Shown here: piece by piece, positions 27,881 to 38,600 of the stretch
How the letters are laid out: each line of letters starts with the position of its first letter
Position numbering within the stretch: the first letter of the stretch is position 1
Origin: Thalassolituus marinus
Lineage (GTDB): Bacteria > Pseudomonadota > Gammaproteobacteria > Pseudomonadales > Oceanobacteraceae
Assembly (NCBI RefSeq): GCF_020320395.1
Contig: NZ_JAEDAH010000104.1
Span: forward strand, 1 to 57,225
Length of the DNA: 57,225 nt
Reading direction: 5' to 3'
Translations under genes and position numbers: made by a program
Notes under the pieces: generated by a model
The model's database searches: none
What the model was told of the DNA's origin: nothing
Seen by the model: the letters and a program-made list of their open reading frames with translations, nothing else

Positions 27881-27924
27881 TTGCAATTCAAATATTAGTA
27901 TATTCTAATACAGTAATATTTGAA
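27881..27924 (+). promoter_or_regulatory. Promoter with an AT-rich dyad operator for the RND operon
   Basis: TTGCAA (27881-27886) and TCTAAT (27904-27909) are -35/-10-like with a 17-base spacer. Over them lie two nested dyads: TTCAAATATTA (27887-27897) with TAATATTTGAA (27914-27924), an 11-bp perfect inverted repeat, and TATTAG (27893-27898) with CTAATA (27905-27910). The inner TATTAGTATATTCTAATA resembles operators of ArsR-type thiol/persulfide sensors (BigR, YgaV). A bound repressor would block the promoter. No ArsR gene lies in the window. Confidence 0.65.
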
Positions 27925-27968
27925 CTCAGCCACGGGTCCGTTCGGCCTGTTTAAGAGAGGAAGCACCC

Positions 27969-29030
27969 ATGTCCCGCCAGTCACCATTCAATCACCTGCA
28001 GATTCTGCGTCAGTCACTGCGTGTTGCTGTATTGAGTGCATTGCTGCCTGCTACTGCAATGGCCCTCGATGCAGAGCCGCTGAACGCGGTCAGCGTGCCG
28101 GTGTACTTTGATCTCGAAGCCACGCTGGAAGCTGTTCATCAGAGTACAATCTCGGCGCAGACCAGCGGTGCGATCAAGGCGGTCCATTACGATGTGAACG
28201 ACCAGGTTGAAGCCGGTGCTCTGCTGCTGGAAATTGATGACACTCAGCAACAGGCTGCACTGCAACAGGCTCGCGCAAATCTGGCTCAGGCTCAGGCGCA
28301 GAACGAAGATGCTCAGGTACTGCTGCAGCGTAACGAACGTCTCTACAAACAGGGCACACTTTCCAAAGGTGAAATGGACAGCACTACCGCTCGCGCCAAA
28401 AGCGCAGCCGCCGCGGTGAAAGCTGCGGAAGCCGCTCTGACTCAGGCGAAAGAACAACTGACTTACACCAAAGTACGCGCCCCTTATGGCGGTCTGGTCA
28501 AAGCCCGTCATGTAGAGATGGGTGAACTGGTTAATCCGGGGCAGCCTTTGATGACTGGCCTGTCTCTCGACAAACTGCGCGCCGTCGCCGATGCACCACA
28601 ACGCATTGCCAGCCAGTACCGTGACGCCAGCCAGATCAGTGTACAGCTGGAAAACAGCAGCATCATCCCTGATAGCGTTGTGCTCTACCCCTATGCCGAT
28701 GCCAGCCACCACAGCGTACGCCTGCGTGCCAACCTGCCAGCGGGTGCTACCGCCGCTGACAACCGTCCGCTGTACCCGGGCCAGTGGACCAAGATCCGCG
28801 TTCAGACCGGTGAGCGCCAGGCACTGCTGGTGCCGGCGTCCGCCATTCTGCGTCGTTCAGAGCTGACCTCGGTATACGTTATGGACGAAGGCCAGCCAGA
28901 GCTGCGTCAGGTGCGTACCGGATCAACCTATAACGGCATGATTGAAATCCTGTCCGGTGTTCGCGCTGGTGACCAGGTAGTTAATGACGCGCTGGCGCAA
29001 CTGGCCGCCATCAGCAAACAGGGAGAGTAA
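27969..29030 (+). CDS. RND efflux periplasmic adaptor
   Basis: A 353-aa membrane-fusion protein. The N-terminus has a signal peptide ending at about residue 34 (TAMA-LDAEP). The biotinyl-lipoyl-like barrel (STISAQTSGAIKAV, VNDQVEAGALLLEID), a long helical hairpin rich in Ala/Gln (about 85-165), and beta-barrel and membrane-proximal domains follow (KVRAPYGGLVKARHVEMGEL; VPASAILRRSELTSVYVMD). AGAGGAAG precedes the ATG. It connects the pump encoded three bases downstream to an outer-membrane channel not encoded here. Controlled by the operator at 27881-27924. Confidence 0.93.
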   Translation: MSRQSPFNHLQILRQSLRVAVLSALLPATAMALDAEPLNAVSVPVYFDLEATLEAVHQSTISAQTSGAIKAVHYDVNDQVEAGALLLEIDDTQQQAALQQARANLAQAQAQNEDAQVLLQRNERLYKQGTLSKGEMDSTTARAKSAAAAVKAAEAALTQAKEQLTYTKVRAPYGGLVKARHVEMGELVNPGQPLMTGLSLDKLRAVADAPQRIASQYRDASQISVQLENSSIIPDSVVLYPYADASHHSVRLRANLPAGATAADNRPLYPGQWTKIRVQTGERQALLVPASAILRRSELTSVYVMDEGQPELRQVRTGSTYNGMIEILSGVRAGDQVVNDALAQLAAISKQGE

Positions 29031-29033
29031 TTC

Positions 29034-32000
29034 ATGTCTCTGGGTATTTCCGGTCTCACTGCCAGGGCCTTTCAGAACTCAGCCATCACGCCACTGCTGG
29101 CGCTGGTTGGTTTGTTGCTGGGCTTCTTTGCCATTGTGGTAACGCCGAAAGAGGAAGAGCCTCAGATCGACGTCACCTTCGCCAACGTATTTATCGGTTT
29201 CCCCGGTGCCAGCGCCCGTGAAGTCGAGCAACTGGTCGCCGTTCCGGCCGAACAGATCCTGTCCGAAATCAAAGGCGTGGATGACATCTTCTCCATCAGC
29301 CAGCCGGGTCAGGCGGTACTGACGGTTGCCTTCGAGGTGGGTATTCCGCGCGAAGAAGCCATTCTCAACCTGTACAACCAGGTGCACATGCACAATGACT
29401 GGTTTCCGCAGAATCTCGGCGTAATGGCTCCGGTGATCAAGCCCATGGGCATTGATGACGTGCCGATTATGGCCATCACCCTGTCATCAGCATCTGCAGA
29501 TGTTACAGCCGCGCAACTGACCCAGATCGCCCATGCACTGGAAGTCGAGCTCAAGCGCATTCCCGGTACCCGCGATATCTACACCATTGGTGGCCACAAT
29601 CAGGTGGTTGAAGTGGAACTGGATCCGGCACGCATGAATGGCCACAACCTGGCTTTTGACGATGTACGCAATGCCCTGCTGAGTGCAAATGCCGGTGGCT
29701 ATCGCCAGTCACTGGTACAGAATAATCAGGTGATTCAGATCGAGGCAGGTAACTTCCTCAAAGACATCAATGAAGTCGGTCAGCTGATCGTCGGAAAAAG
29801 TGATGGTGGCCTGGTCTATCTGGCCGATGTCGCCGAACTGCGTCTGCAACCGGATACACCAGAGAAAGCGGTATTTACCCGCAAACTGGGTGACAGCGTC
29901 AGTGTTCCGGCGGTTACCCTGGCGGTCGCCAAGCAACCAGGGATGAATGCCATCGACATCACTCTGGCCATCAGTGAACGTATTGAGAAACTGCATAACC
30001 GCCTGATTCCGGCCAATGTTGATGCCGATATCACCCGTGACTATGGCGTCACCGCCAAAGCCAAGTCTGACAAGCTGATCGGTAAGCTGTTGTTTGCTAC
30101 TGCGGCTGTTGTTGTGCTGGTACTGGCGACCATGAGCTGGCGCGAAGCGGTGATTGTCGGCAGCGCCATCATCATTACCCTGGCTATTACCCTGTTTGCC
30201 AGCTGGGCGTGGGGCTTCACCCTCAACCGGGTGTCTTTGTTCGCTCTGATTTTCTCGATTGGTATTCTGGTCGACGATGCCATCGTGGTGGTTGAGAACA
30301 TCCACCGCCATATGCACATGGGCAGTAAGAAACTGCTGGAAATTATTCCGGTGGCGGTTGATGAAGTCGGGAGCCCTACCATTCTGGCGACCTTCACAGT
30401 AATCGCAGCACTGATGCCAATGGCGTTCGTATCCGGCCTGATGGGGCCATACATGAGCCCGATTCCGATCAACGCCTCTACCGGTATGCTGATCTCTCTG
30501 ATCGTTGCTTTCGTGGTGACGCCATGGCTGTCATATAAGCTGCTGAAGCACCACGAGCCTCACGGTGCTCAGGCACACGATGAAGAGAACCCAACGTCCG
30601 GAAAACTCTACGACTTCTTTAACCGTGTGATGCGTCCATTCATAGAAGGCGCCGATGCCGGCAAGAAACGCATTCTGCTGTTCGCTGGCGTTAGCGGGCT
30701 GATTATGTTTGCCGTCGCTCTGCCGGTGTTCGAGCTGGTAGTACTGAAAATGCTGCCGTTCGACAACAAGTCCGAGTTCCAGATTGTGGTCGACATGCCA
30801 GAAGGTACACCGGTTGAACAAACCCTGTCGGTACTGGAAGAGCTGTCCGATGAGCTGATGAAAGTGCCTGAAATCAAGGACATTCAGCTCTACGCAGGTA
30901 CGGCAGCACCGATCAACTTTAACGGTCTGGTGCGCCAGTATTACTTGCGCGGTCTGCCAAATCAGGGCGACATTCAGGTTAATCTGGTGGACAAGCATGA
31001 GCGTGATCGCCAGAGCCACGACATTGCCCTGTCGGTACGCGAACCGTTACAGGCAATCGGCAAAGCAATGAACGCCAACGTTAAAATCGTCGAAGTGCCA
31101 CCGGGTCCACCGGTAATGGCTCCTATCGTTGCCGAGATCTACGGCCCGGATTACGACCGTCAGGTTGAAGCGGCTAAACAGCTGCGGGCGTTGTTCGAGA
31201 ACACTGCCGATATCGTCGATACGGACGACTGGGTAGAAGCCGATCAGGAGAAATGGTTGCTGGATATTGATCGTCAGCGTGCGGCCATGCTGGGTATTGC
31301 TCAGGCCAGCATCGTACAGGCCATAAACACGGCGCTGGGTGGCGAAGATGTCAGCTACCTGCACACCGAACACAACAAATACCCGCTGCCTATTCGTCTG
31401 GAGCTGAATGAAGGCGACAAGGTGGATCTGAATCAGCTGCTGGTCATGAAAGTACGTGCCGCCGATGGACGTTTTATCGCTCTGTCGGATCTCGTGCGTA
31501 TTCGCAAAAGCACTACTGAGAAAAACATCTACCACAAGAATCTGCAGCCAGTGGTCTTTGTTACTGCCGATATGGCTGGCGAGCTGGACAGCCCGTTGTA
31601 CGGTCTGTTTTCCATTGCCTTTGGTATGGCTGATGCGGGTCTGAACTGGGAGCAATGGTTTATCCAGCAACCGGCACTGGCAGACGACATCAGCATGAAA
31701 TGGGACGGCGAGTGGCAGATCACCTACGAAACCTTCCGCGACATGGGCATCGCCTATGGGGTTGGCATGATTCTGATCTACCTGCTGGTGGTTGCTCAGT
31801 TCCGTTCGTATCTGGTACCGCTGATCATCATGGCGCCTATTCCACTGACCATTATCGGTGTAATGCCGGGTCATACGCTGTTTGGCGCACAATTCACGGC
31901 TACCTCGATGATCGGCATGATTGCGCTGGCCGGGATTATCGTGCGTAACTCCATTCTGCTGGTCGACTTTATCAATCAGCAGACGGCAGCGGGCATGCGC

Positions 32001-32219
32001 TTTGCTGACGCGGTGATAGTGTCAGCCGCGGTGCGGGCTCGCCCGATTGCACTGACGGCAGTTGCCGCCATGATCGGTGCTTTCTTCATTCTGGATGACC
32101 CGATTTTTAACGGTCTGGCGATCTCACTGATCTTTGGTATTTTCGTCTCCACCGTCCTGACACTGGTAATCATTCCCTTGCTGTACTTTGCGGCCTTCCG
32201 TAAGCAGCACGAGCACTAA
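29034..32219 (+). CDS. RND efflux pump (HAE1-type permease)
   Basis: A 1061-aa inner-membrane proton antiporter with 12 helices and two large periplasmic loops. The first helix begins near residue 17; TM4 carries the proton-relay pair in GILVDDAIVVVENIHRH, and TM10-12 hold GMIALAGIIVRNSILLVDFI. The VTPKEEEPQIDVTFANVFI opening and FPGASAREVEQLV are shared by a subgroup often found in sulfur- and thiol-related contexts. The substrate is unknown. Starts 3 bases after the adaptor stop and ends at a strong terminator. Confidence 0.95.
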   Translation: MSLGISGLTARAFQNSAITPLLALVGLLLGFFAIVVTPKEEEPQIDVTFANVFIGFPGASAREVEQLVAVPAEQILSEIKGVDDIFSISQPGQAVLTVAFEVGIPREEAILNLYNQVHMHNDWFPQNLGVMAPVIKPMGIDDVPIMAITLSSASADVTAAQLTQIAHALEVELKRIPGTRDIYTIGGHNQVVEVELDPARMNGHNLAFDDVRNALLSANAGGYRQSLVQNNQVIQIEAGNFLKDINEVGQLIVGKSDGGLVYLADVAELRLQPDTPEKAVFTRKLGDSVSVPAVTLAVAKQPGMNAIDITLAISERIEKLHNRLIPANVDADITRDYGVTAKAKSDKLIGKLLFATAAVVVLVLATMSWREAVIVGSAIIITLAITLFASWAWGFTLNRVSLFALIFSIGILVDDAIVVVENIHRHMHMGSKKLLEIIPVAVDEVGSPTILATFTVIAALMPMAFVSGLMGPYMSPIPINASTGMLISLIVAFVVTPWLSYKLLKHHEPHGAQAHDEENPTSGKLYDFFNRVMRPFIEGADAGKKRILLFAGVSGLIMFAVALPVFELVVLKMLPFDNKSEFQIVVDMPEGTPVEQTLSVLEELSDELMKVPEIKDIQLYAGTAAPINFNGLVRQYYLRGLPNQGDIQVNLVDKHERDRQSHDIALSVREPLQAIGKAMNANVKIVEVPPGPPVMAPIVAEIYGPDYDRQVEAAKQLRALFENTADIVDTDDWVEADQEKWLLDIDRQRAAMLGIAQASIVQAINTALGGEDVSYLHTEHNKYPLPIRLELNEGDKVDLNQLLVMKVRAADGRFIALSDLVRIRKSTTEKNIYHKNLQPVVFVTADMAGELDSPLYGLFSIAFGMADAGLNWEQWFIQQPALADDISMKWDGEWQITYETFRDMGIAYGVGMILIYLLVVAQFRSYLVPLIIMAPIPLTIIGVMPGHTLFGAQFTATSMIGMIALAGIIVRNSILLVDFINQQTAAGMRFADAVIVSAAVRARPIALTAVAAMIGAFFILDDPIFNGLAISLIFGIFVSTVLTLVIIPLLYFAAFRKQHEH

Positions 32220-32222
32220 GAC

Positions 32223-32249
32223 AAAAGCCCGCTTCCTGCGGGCTTTTTT
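32223..32249 (+). terminator. Terminator of the RND operon
   Basis: AGCCCGC (32226-32232) and GCGGGCT (32238-32244) form a 7-bp GC stem followed by six T, three bases after the pump stop. It also carries A residues upstream. Confidence 0.9.
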
Positions 32250-32330
32250 ATGTCTTCCTCTTCCGGCGAGCCCGGTCTCTGCTAAACTGATAAAACTTCC
32301 ACGCTTCAGATCAGGGTACCCCGAAGACTC

Positions 32331-33923
32331 ATGGATCAGAACAACACCGAACAGGGATTTCAGCAGAGTAGCCCGGTACACCACTCCATTCTGTGGCGCA
32401 TCATTCTTTACTTCGCTCTGGCTTCCATCGCCCTTTCCATCGCCGCGTCCATCATCACTGTACTCTGGCATTACGAACAGCAAACCGAATCATTCCAGCA
32501 ACGGCTGGAAGATATCCGTCTGAGCTATTCCGAATCGTTAGGCTCCAGCCTGTGGTTTTATGATGAAATTCAGATTCGCAGCCAGGTCAAAGGCATCATG
32601 AACCTGCAGGCTATCAGCTATGTGCGGGTGACTGACAACCTCAACATCAATATCGAAAACGGCAAACGTCCCCATCACTCCGATATCGATACCCTGCCAA
32701 TTTCCTTCAACGGGAAAGACATTGGCGTACTGGAAATTGCCTTTGACCGTGATGCCGTTATTGCTGAGGCATCACGCGCCGCCATCACCACCCTGATTGC
32801 CTTACTGGTCAGCCTGGCGTTACTGGCCACCATGCTGGGAATTATTGTTCACCGCCTGATTAACCGTCGAATCAGTGAAATGGCCGGCCAGGTAAACGAA
32901 CGGGTCACAGCCAATCGCTATGCCCCATTGTCCATCGACAGCGACGGTAAGCACGATGAAATCGATATTCTGATCTCCGCTTTCAATGAACTGAGCCAGC
33001 AAATGAACGATCAGCTGCAGCAGAAAACCGCCGCGCAGCAGCAACTGAAGACCATCAACATTGAACTGGAAGACCGGGTTAAAGAGCGCACCCAGAATCT
33101 GCAGAAAACCGTAGATGAGCTGAACCAGACACTGGAAGAACTGCACTCTGCGCAGAACAAGCTGATCGAAGCCGAGAAGCTGTCATCACTGGGGGGGATG
33201 GTTGCCGGTATCGCCCACGAAATTAATACGCCACTGGGCCTGTGCATTACTATCCATTCGTACATCAACGACCACTATGTCGCTGTACGTAAGACCTTTG
33301 AACAAGGGGAAATGCGTAATCAGGACTTCGTTGAATTTATCGGCATGATGGAAGAAAGTCTGGCGATTCTGGATAAAAACCTGCAGCGCGCTGCGCATCT
33401 GATCAAGAGCTTCAAACAGGTTTCCGAGGATCAGACCGGCGAGCACATCCGTCGCTTTAATCTGCTCGACTACATCAACGAAATTCTTGAAACCCTGTCG
33501 CCTAAGTTCAAACAAAACAAGCACCGGGTGGAAGTCGACTGTTCAGATAATCTGTGGATGGAAACCTTCGCCGGCTCCATCAGTCAGGTGATTACCAACC
33601 TGATCATGAACTCGCTGCTGCACGGCTTTGAGCACATCGAAGAAGGTATTATCCGTATTCAGGCGGCAGAAGAGCGCGGCAATATCGTGATCCGTTACAG
33701 CGATACCGGTTGCGGCCTGTCAGCAGAAGCAAAAGCCAAAATTTTCGAGCCGTTCTACACCACCAAACGCGGTCAGGGCGGCACCGGACTGGGCATGCAT
33801 CTGGTATACAACATCGTCAGCCAGCGCCTGAACGGTGAAATTCAGATTGATAACAGCGAATCCGGAGCGGCCTTCCGCATGGTGCTACCGAAGGTGACTG
33901 AAGAAAAACCCGAGCACGCCTGA
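32331..33923 (+). CDS. Orphan membrane sensor histidine kinase
   Basis: A 530-aa kinase. Helix 1 (about 22-45), a periplasmic sensor of ~100 residues (SLWFYDEIQIRSQVKGIM), helix 2 (about 150-175), a HAMP (176-230), and a coiled coil (TINIELEDRVKERTQNLQKT). The H-box AGIAHEINTPLG puts the phosphorylated His at 296. N, G1, F and G2 boxes of the ATPase are visible: VITNLIMNSLLHG, RYSDTGCGL, IFEPFYTTKR and GTGLGMHLV. No response regulator lies next to it. The ribosome site is weak (GAAG). The family resembles non-classical kinases often working with a distant regulator. Confidence 0.93.
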   Translation: MDQNNTEQGFQQSSPVHHSILWRIILYFALASIALSIAASIITVLWHYEQQTESFQQRLEDIRLSYSESLGSSLWFYDEIQIRSQVKGIMNLQAISYVRVTDNLNINIENGKRPHHSDIDTLPISFNGKDIGVLEIAFDRDAVIAEASRAAITTLIALLVSLALLATMLGIIVHRLINRRISEMAGQVNERVTANRYAPLSIDSDGKHDEIDILISAFNELSQQMNDQLQQKTAAQQQLKTINIELEDRVKERTQNLQKTVDELNQTLEELHSAQNKLIEAEKLSSLGGMVAGIAHEINTPLGLCITIHSYINDHYVAVRKTFEQGEMRNQDFVEFIGMMEESLAILDKNLQRAAHLIKSFKQVSEDQTGEHIRRFNLLDYINEILETLSPKFKQNKHRVEVDCSDNLWMETFAGSISQVITNLIMNSLLHGFEHIEEGIIRIQAAEERGNIVIRYSDTGCGLSAEAKAKIFEPFYTTKRGQGGTGLGMHLVYNIVSQRLNGEIQIDNSESGAAFRMVLPKVTEEKPEHA

Positions 33924-33941
33924 CGCACAAACAGTCCCATA

Positions 33942-33974
33942 AAAAACGGCTCCCGTGGGAGCCGTTTTTTTTTA
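33942..33974. terminator. Bidirectional terminator between kinase and SulP genes
   Basis: CGGCTCCC (33948-33955) and GGGAGCCG (33958-33965) form an 8-bp GC stem (in practice a slightly shorter stem with a normal loop), flanked by A6 on one side and T9 on the other. It serves both convergent genes. Confidence 0.92.
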
Positions 33975-33994
33975 TGACTGCATCAAGAACCGCC

Positions 33995-35569
33995 TCAGGC
34001 CAGCTCATCCAGCGCCATGCGATATTTCGGATCTTCGATCACATTTACATCACACAGATTGCCAGCCTTTTTCAGCATCCCCCGGCACTCTTCGCTCAGG
34101 TGCAACAGGTGCAGCTCTTTGCCGGCCGCCAGGTAGCGCTCGGCGATGGTATCAATGGCTTCCAGTGCCGAATGGTCGGCAACGCGGGATTCCTTAAAGT
34201 CGATATAAACCCGGGCAGGATCATTCTCAGGATCAAACAGATCTTTGAAGTTCGCTACCGAACCGAAGAACAGAGGGCCGATGATGTCATATACCTTACG
34301 GTCTTCGTCTTCACGGGTACGCGCAGTGATGTGCTTGGCATGCTCCCAGGCGAACACCAGCGCAGCCACAATCACCCCCACCACGACGGCAATTGCCAGG
34401 TCGGTTACCACAGTCACCGCTGACACCAGTACCAGAACGAAGGCGTCATGCTTTGGTACTTTGCGCAGGATACGGAAGCTCGACCACTCGAAGGTACCGA
34501 TCACCACCATAAACATCACACCCACCAGCGCAGCAATCGGAATCTGTTCGATCAATGGTGAGGCAAACAGAATAAAGCTGAGCAGGAAAAGTGCAGCAGC
34601 AATACCTGACAGACGACCGCGACCACCGGAGCTGACGTTAATCATGCTCTGACCGATCATCGCGCAACCACCCATACCGCCGAAGAAACCGGTAACAACG
34701 TTGGCAGTACCCTGAGCAACACATTCCTTGTTACCGCGACCACGAGTACCCGTCATTTCGTCAATCACGGTGACCGTCAGCAGGGATTCAATCAGGCCGA
34801 TAGCCGCAAAGATGATGGAGTAAGGCAGAATGAACCACAGGGTATCCAGCGTGAATGGAATCGCCGGTACATTGAACTGCGGCAGACCACCGGCAATATT
34901 AGCCAGATCACCCACCGTTTTGGTATCCAGCTGCAGGCCCCAGGCTGCCAGACTAACCACCAGAATAGCCGCCAGCGCCGATGGAATGGCCTTGGTCAGC
35001 TTCGGCAGATAGTGAGTAATAAACATGGTGGTAGCAATGAGCCCCAGCATAATGAACAGCGCAGCGCCGTTCAGCCAGTCACCTTCGGTCCAGCCCCACT
35101 TACCTACCGGGGTAAAGCTTTGCAGCTGCGGTAACTGAGCCAGGAAGATCACAATCGCCAGACCGTTTACAAAGCCAAGCATCACCGGGTACGGCACAAT
35201 ACGGATGAATTTACCCAGTTTCAGGGCACCCGCGGTAATCTGAATTGCCCCCATCAGAATCACCGCCGCAAACAGATACTGCGGACCTGTTCCTGCCCCC
35301 AGATTGCGCTCGGCTTCGGCCACCAGTGACACCATGACCACTGCCAGCGCTCCAGCAGCACCTGAAATCATACCCGGGCGACCACCAATCACAGCGGTAA
35401 TCAGACCAACCATGAAGGCAGCGTACAGACCAGTCAGCGGGTGAACACCAGCAACAAAAGCAAAAGCGACCGCTTCCGGCACCAACGCCAACGCCACAGT
35501 CAGACCCGACAGCGTGTCGTTTTTAATATTCGGGGAAAAAGTTTGCATGAACTCGCGCAGCAACAGCAT
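33995..35569 (-). CDS. SulP-family anion transporter with STAS domain
   Basis: A 524-aa inner-membrane transporter for sulfate, bicarbonate or a similar anion. The SulP fold begins with LVPEAVAFAFVAGVHPLTGLY, followed by repeated helices (GRPGMISGAAGALAVVM; GGMGGCAMIGQSMINVSSGG). The cytosolic STAS domain is the last ~110 residues (YDIIGPLFFGSVANFKDLF; VYIDFKESRVADHSALEAID). Bicarbonate/sodium symport of the BicA type is possible but not shown. ATG at 35569 follows GGAGA with about 10-base spacing; ATG 35548 is an alternative. Alone on its transcript. Confidence 0.93.
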   Translation of the reverse strand: MLLLREFMQTFSPNIKNDTLSGLTVALALVPEAVAFAFVAGVHPLTGLYAAFMVGLITAVIGGRPGMISGAAGALAVVMVSLVAEAERNLGAGTGPQYLFAAVILMGAIQITAGALKLGKFIRIVPYPVMLGFVNGLAIVIFLAQLPQLQSFTPVGKWGWTEGDWLNGAALFIMLGLIATTMFITHYLPKLTKAIPSALAAILVVSLAAWGLQLDTKTVGDLANIAGGLPQFNVPAIPFTLDTLWFILPYSIIFAAIGLIESLLTVTVIDEMTGTRGRGNKECVAQGTANVVTGFFGGMGGCAMIGQSMINVSSGGRGRLSGIAAALFLLSFILFASPLIEQIPIAALVGVMFMVVIGTFEWSSFRILRKVPKHDAFVLVLVSAVTVVTDLAIAVVVGVIVAALVFAWEHAKHITARTREDEDRKVYDIIGPLFFGSVANFKDLFDPENDPARVYIDFKESRVADHSALEAIDTIAERYLAAGKELHLLHLSEECRGMLKKAGNLCDVNVIEDPKYRMALDELA

Positions 35570-35639
35570 AAGGCGCAACTCTCCGAGGCTTGAAAAGAAA
35601 GCTGCGCACTATACCAGCGAGTGCCGACAATTTCAGGTT

Positions 35640-38600
35640 TTATGCCCGCTCTGTCAGCACAGTCTCTGCTGAATTCGTTTCTGCCGCTGCCAATCCCAGC
35701 ACCCGATGCGCTTTATCCAGCAGCACATACAGCGCCGGCAGTACCAGCAGGCAGATAAAGGTGGTGAACAGGATACCGAAGCCCAGCGACACTGCCATTG
35801 GCGTAATAAACTGCGCCTGACGGGACGTTTCGAACACCATCGGCGATAAGCCACCGAAAGTAGTCAGCGTGGTCAGCAAAATCGGGCGGAAACGACGAAT
35901 ACCTGCTTCACGTACCGCCTGCAACGCCGTCAGACCACTGTCGGCACGACGACGGTTGGCATAGTCAATCATGATCAGACTATCGTTCACCACCACCCCC
36001 GCCAGCGCTACGATGCCCATAATCGACATAATCGACAGGCTGTAGCCCAGCATCAGGTGGCCGATAATCGCCCCCACCGCGCCGAAAGGAATCACCATCA
36101 TAATCAGCAACGGCTGACTGTAACTGCGGAACGGAATCGCCAGCAGCACATAAATCAGCAGCATGGAGAAGAAGCCGTATAACTGCAGCGAACTCATGCT
36201 TTCCTGGGTATCCGCCTGACGCCCGCGAAAACCGAAGTCGATGCTCGGATAGCGTGCCTGCATATCGGCGAATACTTCTTCACGCAGCAGGCTCATCACT
36301 GCCGGAATCTGTTCACGCGGCTCCACTTCGGCGGTGACCTGTACTACCTGACGGCCATCGCGACGGGTAATCACTGCCGGCGACAGGCCGCGATCCATAT
36401 CAGCAATATCACCCAGCGGCACATAGCCGCCTGCCGCCGTGCGAATCAGCATGTTGCTGATATCGGCGCTGAAACGACGCTCTTCTTCCGGCAGACGCAC
36501 CAGCACGGTCACTTCATTGCGTTCACGCTGCTGGCGCAGTGCACGGGAACCATACAGGGCTGCTCGCATCTGCGCCGCCACATCCCCGGCATCGAGTCCC
36601 AGGCTGCGGCCGTATTCATTAAGGGTGACATCCCACTGCGGCTTACCATTGGTAAAGCTTGAGGCCACATCCTTTACACCACCCAGCTCCGCCATGCTAG
36701 CGGCCAGGCTGGCACTGGCTTCGGCCAGTAATTCGGTATTGCTGCCACTGAGCTCAACCGTCAGACCCGCACCACCGGACGGACCGCCGCCGCGCTCGGC
36801 ATCAAAAGACAGACTGCGAATACCCGGGATTTCACCAATGGCTTCACGCCAGCGCTTCACCACTTCATTGGCCGACACCGGACGAATTTCGGTATCCACC
36901 AGACGCGCCTCGACCTCAACGCTGGTGCCTTCGATATCCCCTTCAACGCTGATAACCAGCTTGTCGCCTGCCGCTTCAATGTCGTTGGTCACTTCACGCA
37001 GTCGGGTTTCGATCAGCTGCCGGACTTCGCGCGCCTGAGATAACGGCGCATTGGGCGGCAGTTCGGCAGTGGCCACTGCAAACTCGCCTTCCAGACGCGG
37101 GAACATACTGAATCCCATGCGGCCACTGATTGGCCACGCCAGAACCATCATGGCTATGGCTATCGCCACCGCCAGAGTCAGCCCCGGGGCGCGCAACGCA
37201 CGATCCAGTGTCGACAGATATGGGCCCTGAATAAAATTGTGCAGGCGCTTATCCACGCGCTGCTGCAAACGATCCAGTGCATTCACCGAGGTGCGTTTGC
37301 TTAATTTTCCCAGGTGCGTCGGCAGAATAAACAGCGCTTCCAGCCAGGAAATCAGGAAGCAGCACACCACCACAATCGGAATGGCAATAAACAGCTTACC
37401 CATCATGCCCGGCAGAGCCAGTAACGGCAGGAACGCCGCCACGTTGGTCAGAATGGCGAAGGCCAGCGGTACTGCCACCTCTTTCGCGCCATAGATAGCG
37501 GCATCCATAAATGGCATGCCTTTCTGCATATGCTCGTAGATGTTTTCGCCGGCAATAATGGCGTCATCGACCACAATCCCCAGCGCCACAATAAAGGCAA
37601 ACATCGAGATCATATTGATGGACACATCCATCGCCGGCAGCAATAGCAGAGAGCCCATAAAAGCTGTCGGAATCCCCATGGTTACCCAGAAGGCAAGGCG
37701 ATATTCGAGAAACAGACTGAGCAGAACCATCACCAGAATCAGACCGATAATGGCATTCTTCATCAGCAGACCAACCCGCTGACGATAGGTTTCGCCATCA
37801 TCGTCAGTGACGATCAGTTCAACCCCCGGTGGCAGCTGCGGAATAATATCCTCCAGCCGGTCGTAAACCGCTTCAACCACGGTAATTGGCGTCTGCTCCT
37901 CCGCCCGATAAATCTTCAGCCGCATGGCCGTTTTACCGTCGTAGGTCACTTCGTCATAGCTGTCGCTGAAACCTTCCCGCACCCGTGCCACGTCGCCCAG
38001 CCGCAGCTGCACACCAGAGTCATCGGTCAGCAACGGAATATCACGAAATTCGTGCGCCCAGTACATCCGGTCATCGAGGGTAACCAGAATATCGCCACCT
38101 TCGGTTTTGACACTGCCAGCACTCTGTTCAATGGCGTTACTGCCAATCACGTCGGCCACCTGAGCCAGTGTCAGGCCATAACGCTGCATATCCTGCTGAC
38201 GAATTTCGATATGAATCTCTTCATCCGGGGCACCGCGTAAGGTCACCTTGGTAACCTGCGACGATTCCATCAGCTGGTCTTTGATCTGTTCTGCCAGACG
38301 TTTCAGCGCAAACTTATCCAGCGGACCGAACAAAGCCAGTTCAATCACATCAATGGAGCGACTGGAAACACTGACCCGTGGCGTTTCCATCTGTGCCGGA
38401 AAGGTCGACACCCGATCAACCGCCTGCTGAATATCCTGATACGCCTGCTGGCGATCAGTACCGGTTTCCAGTTCCGCCACCAGCGAGGCAGAACCCTGTA
38501 CTGCCCGTACCGACACTTCCTTAATGCCATCGACGTCGGTTAGTTCATTTTCAATAGGCAGCACCACCCCCTGCACCATCTCCGTTGGCGTAGCCCCGGG

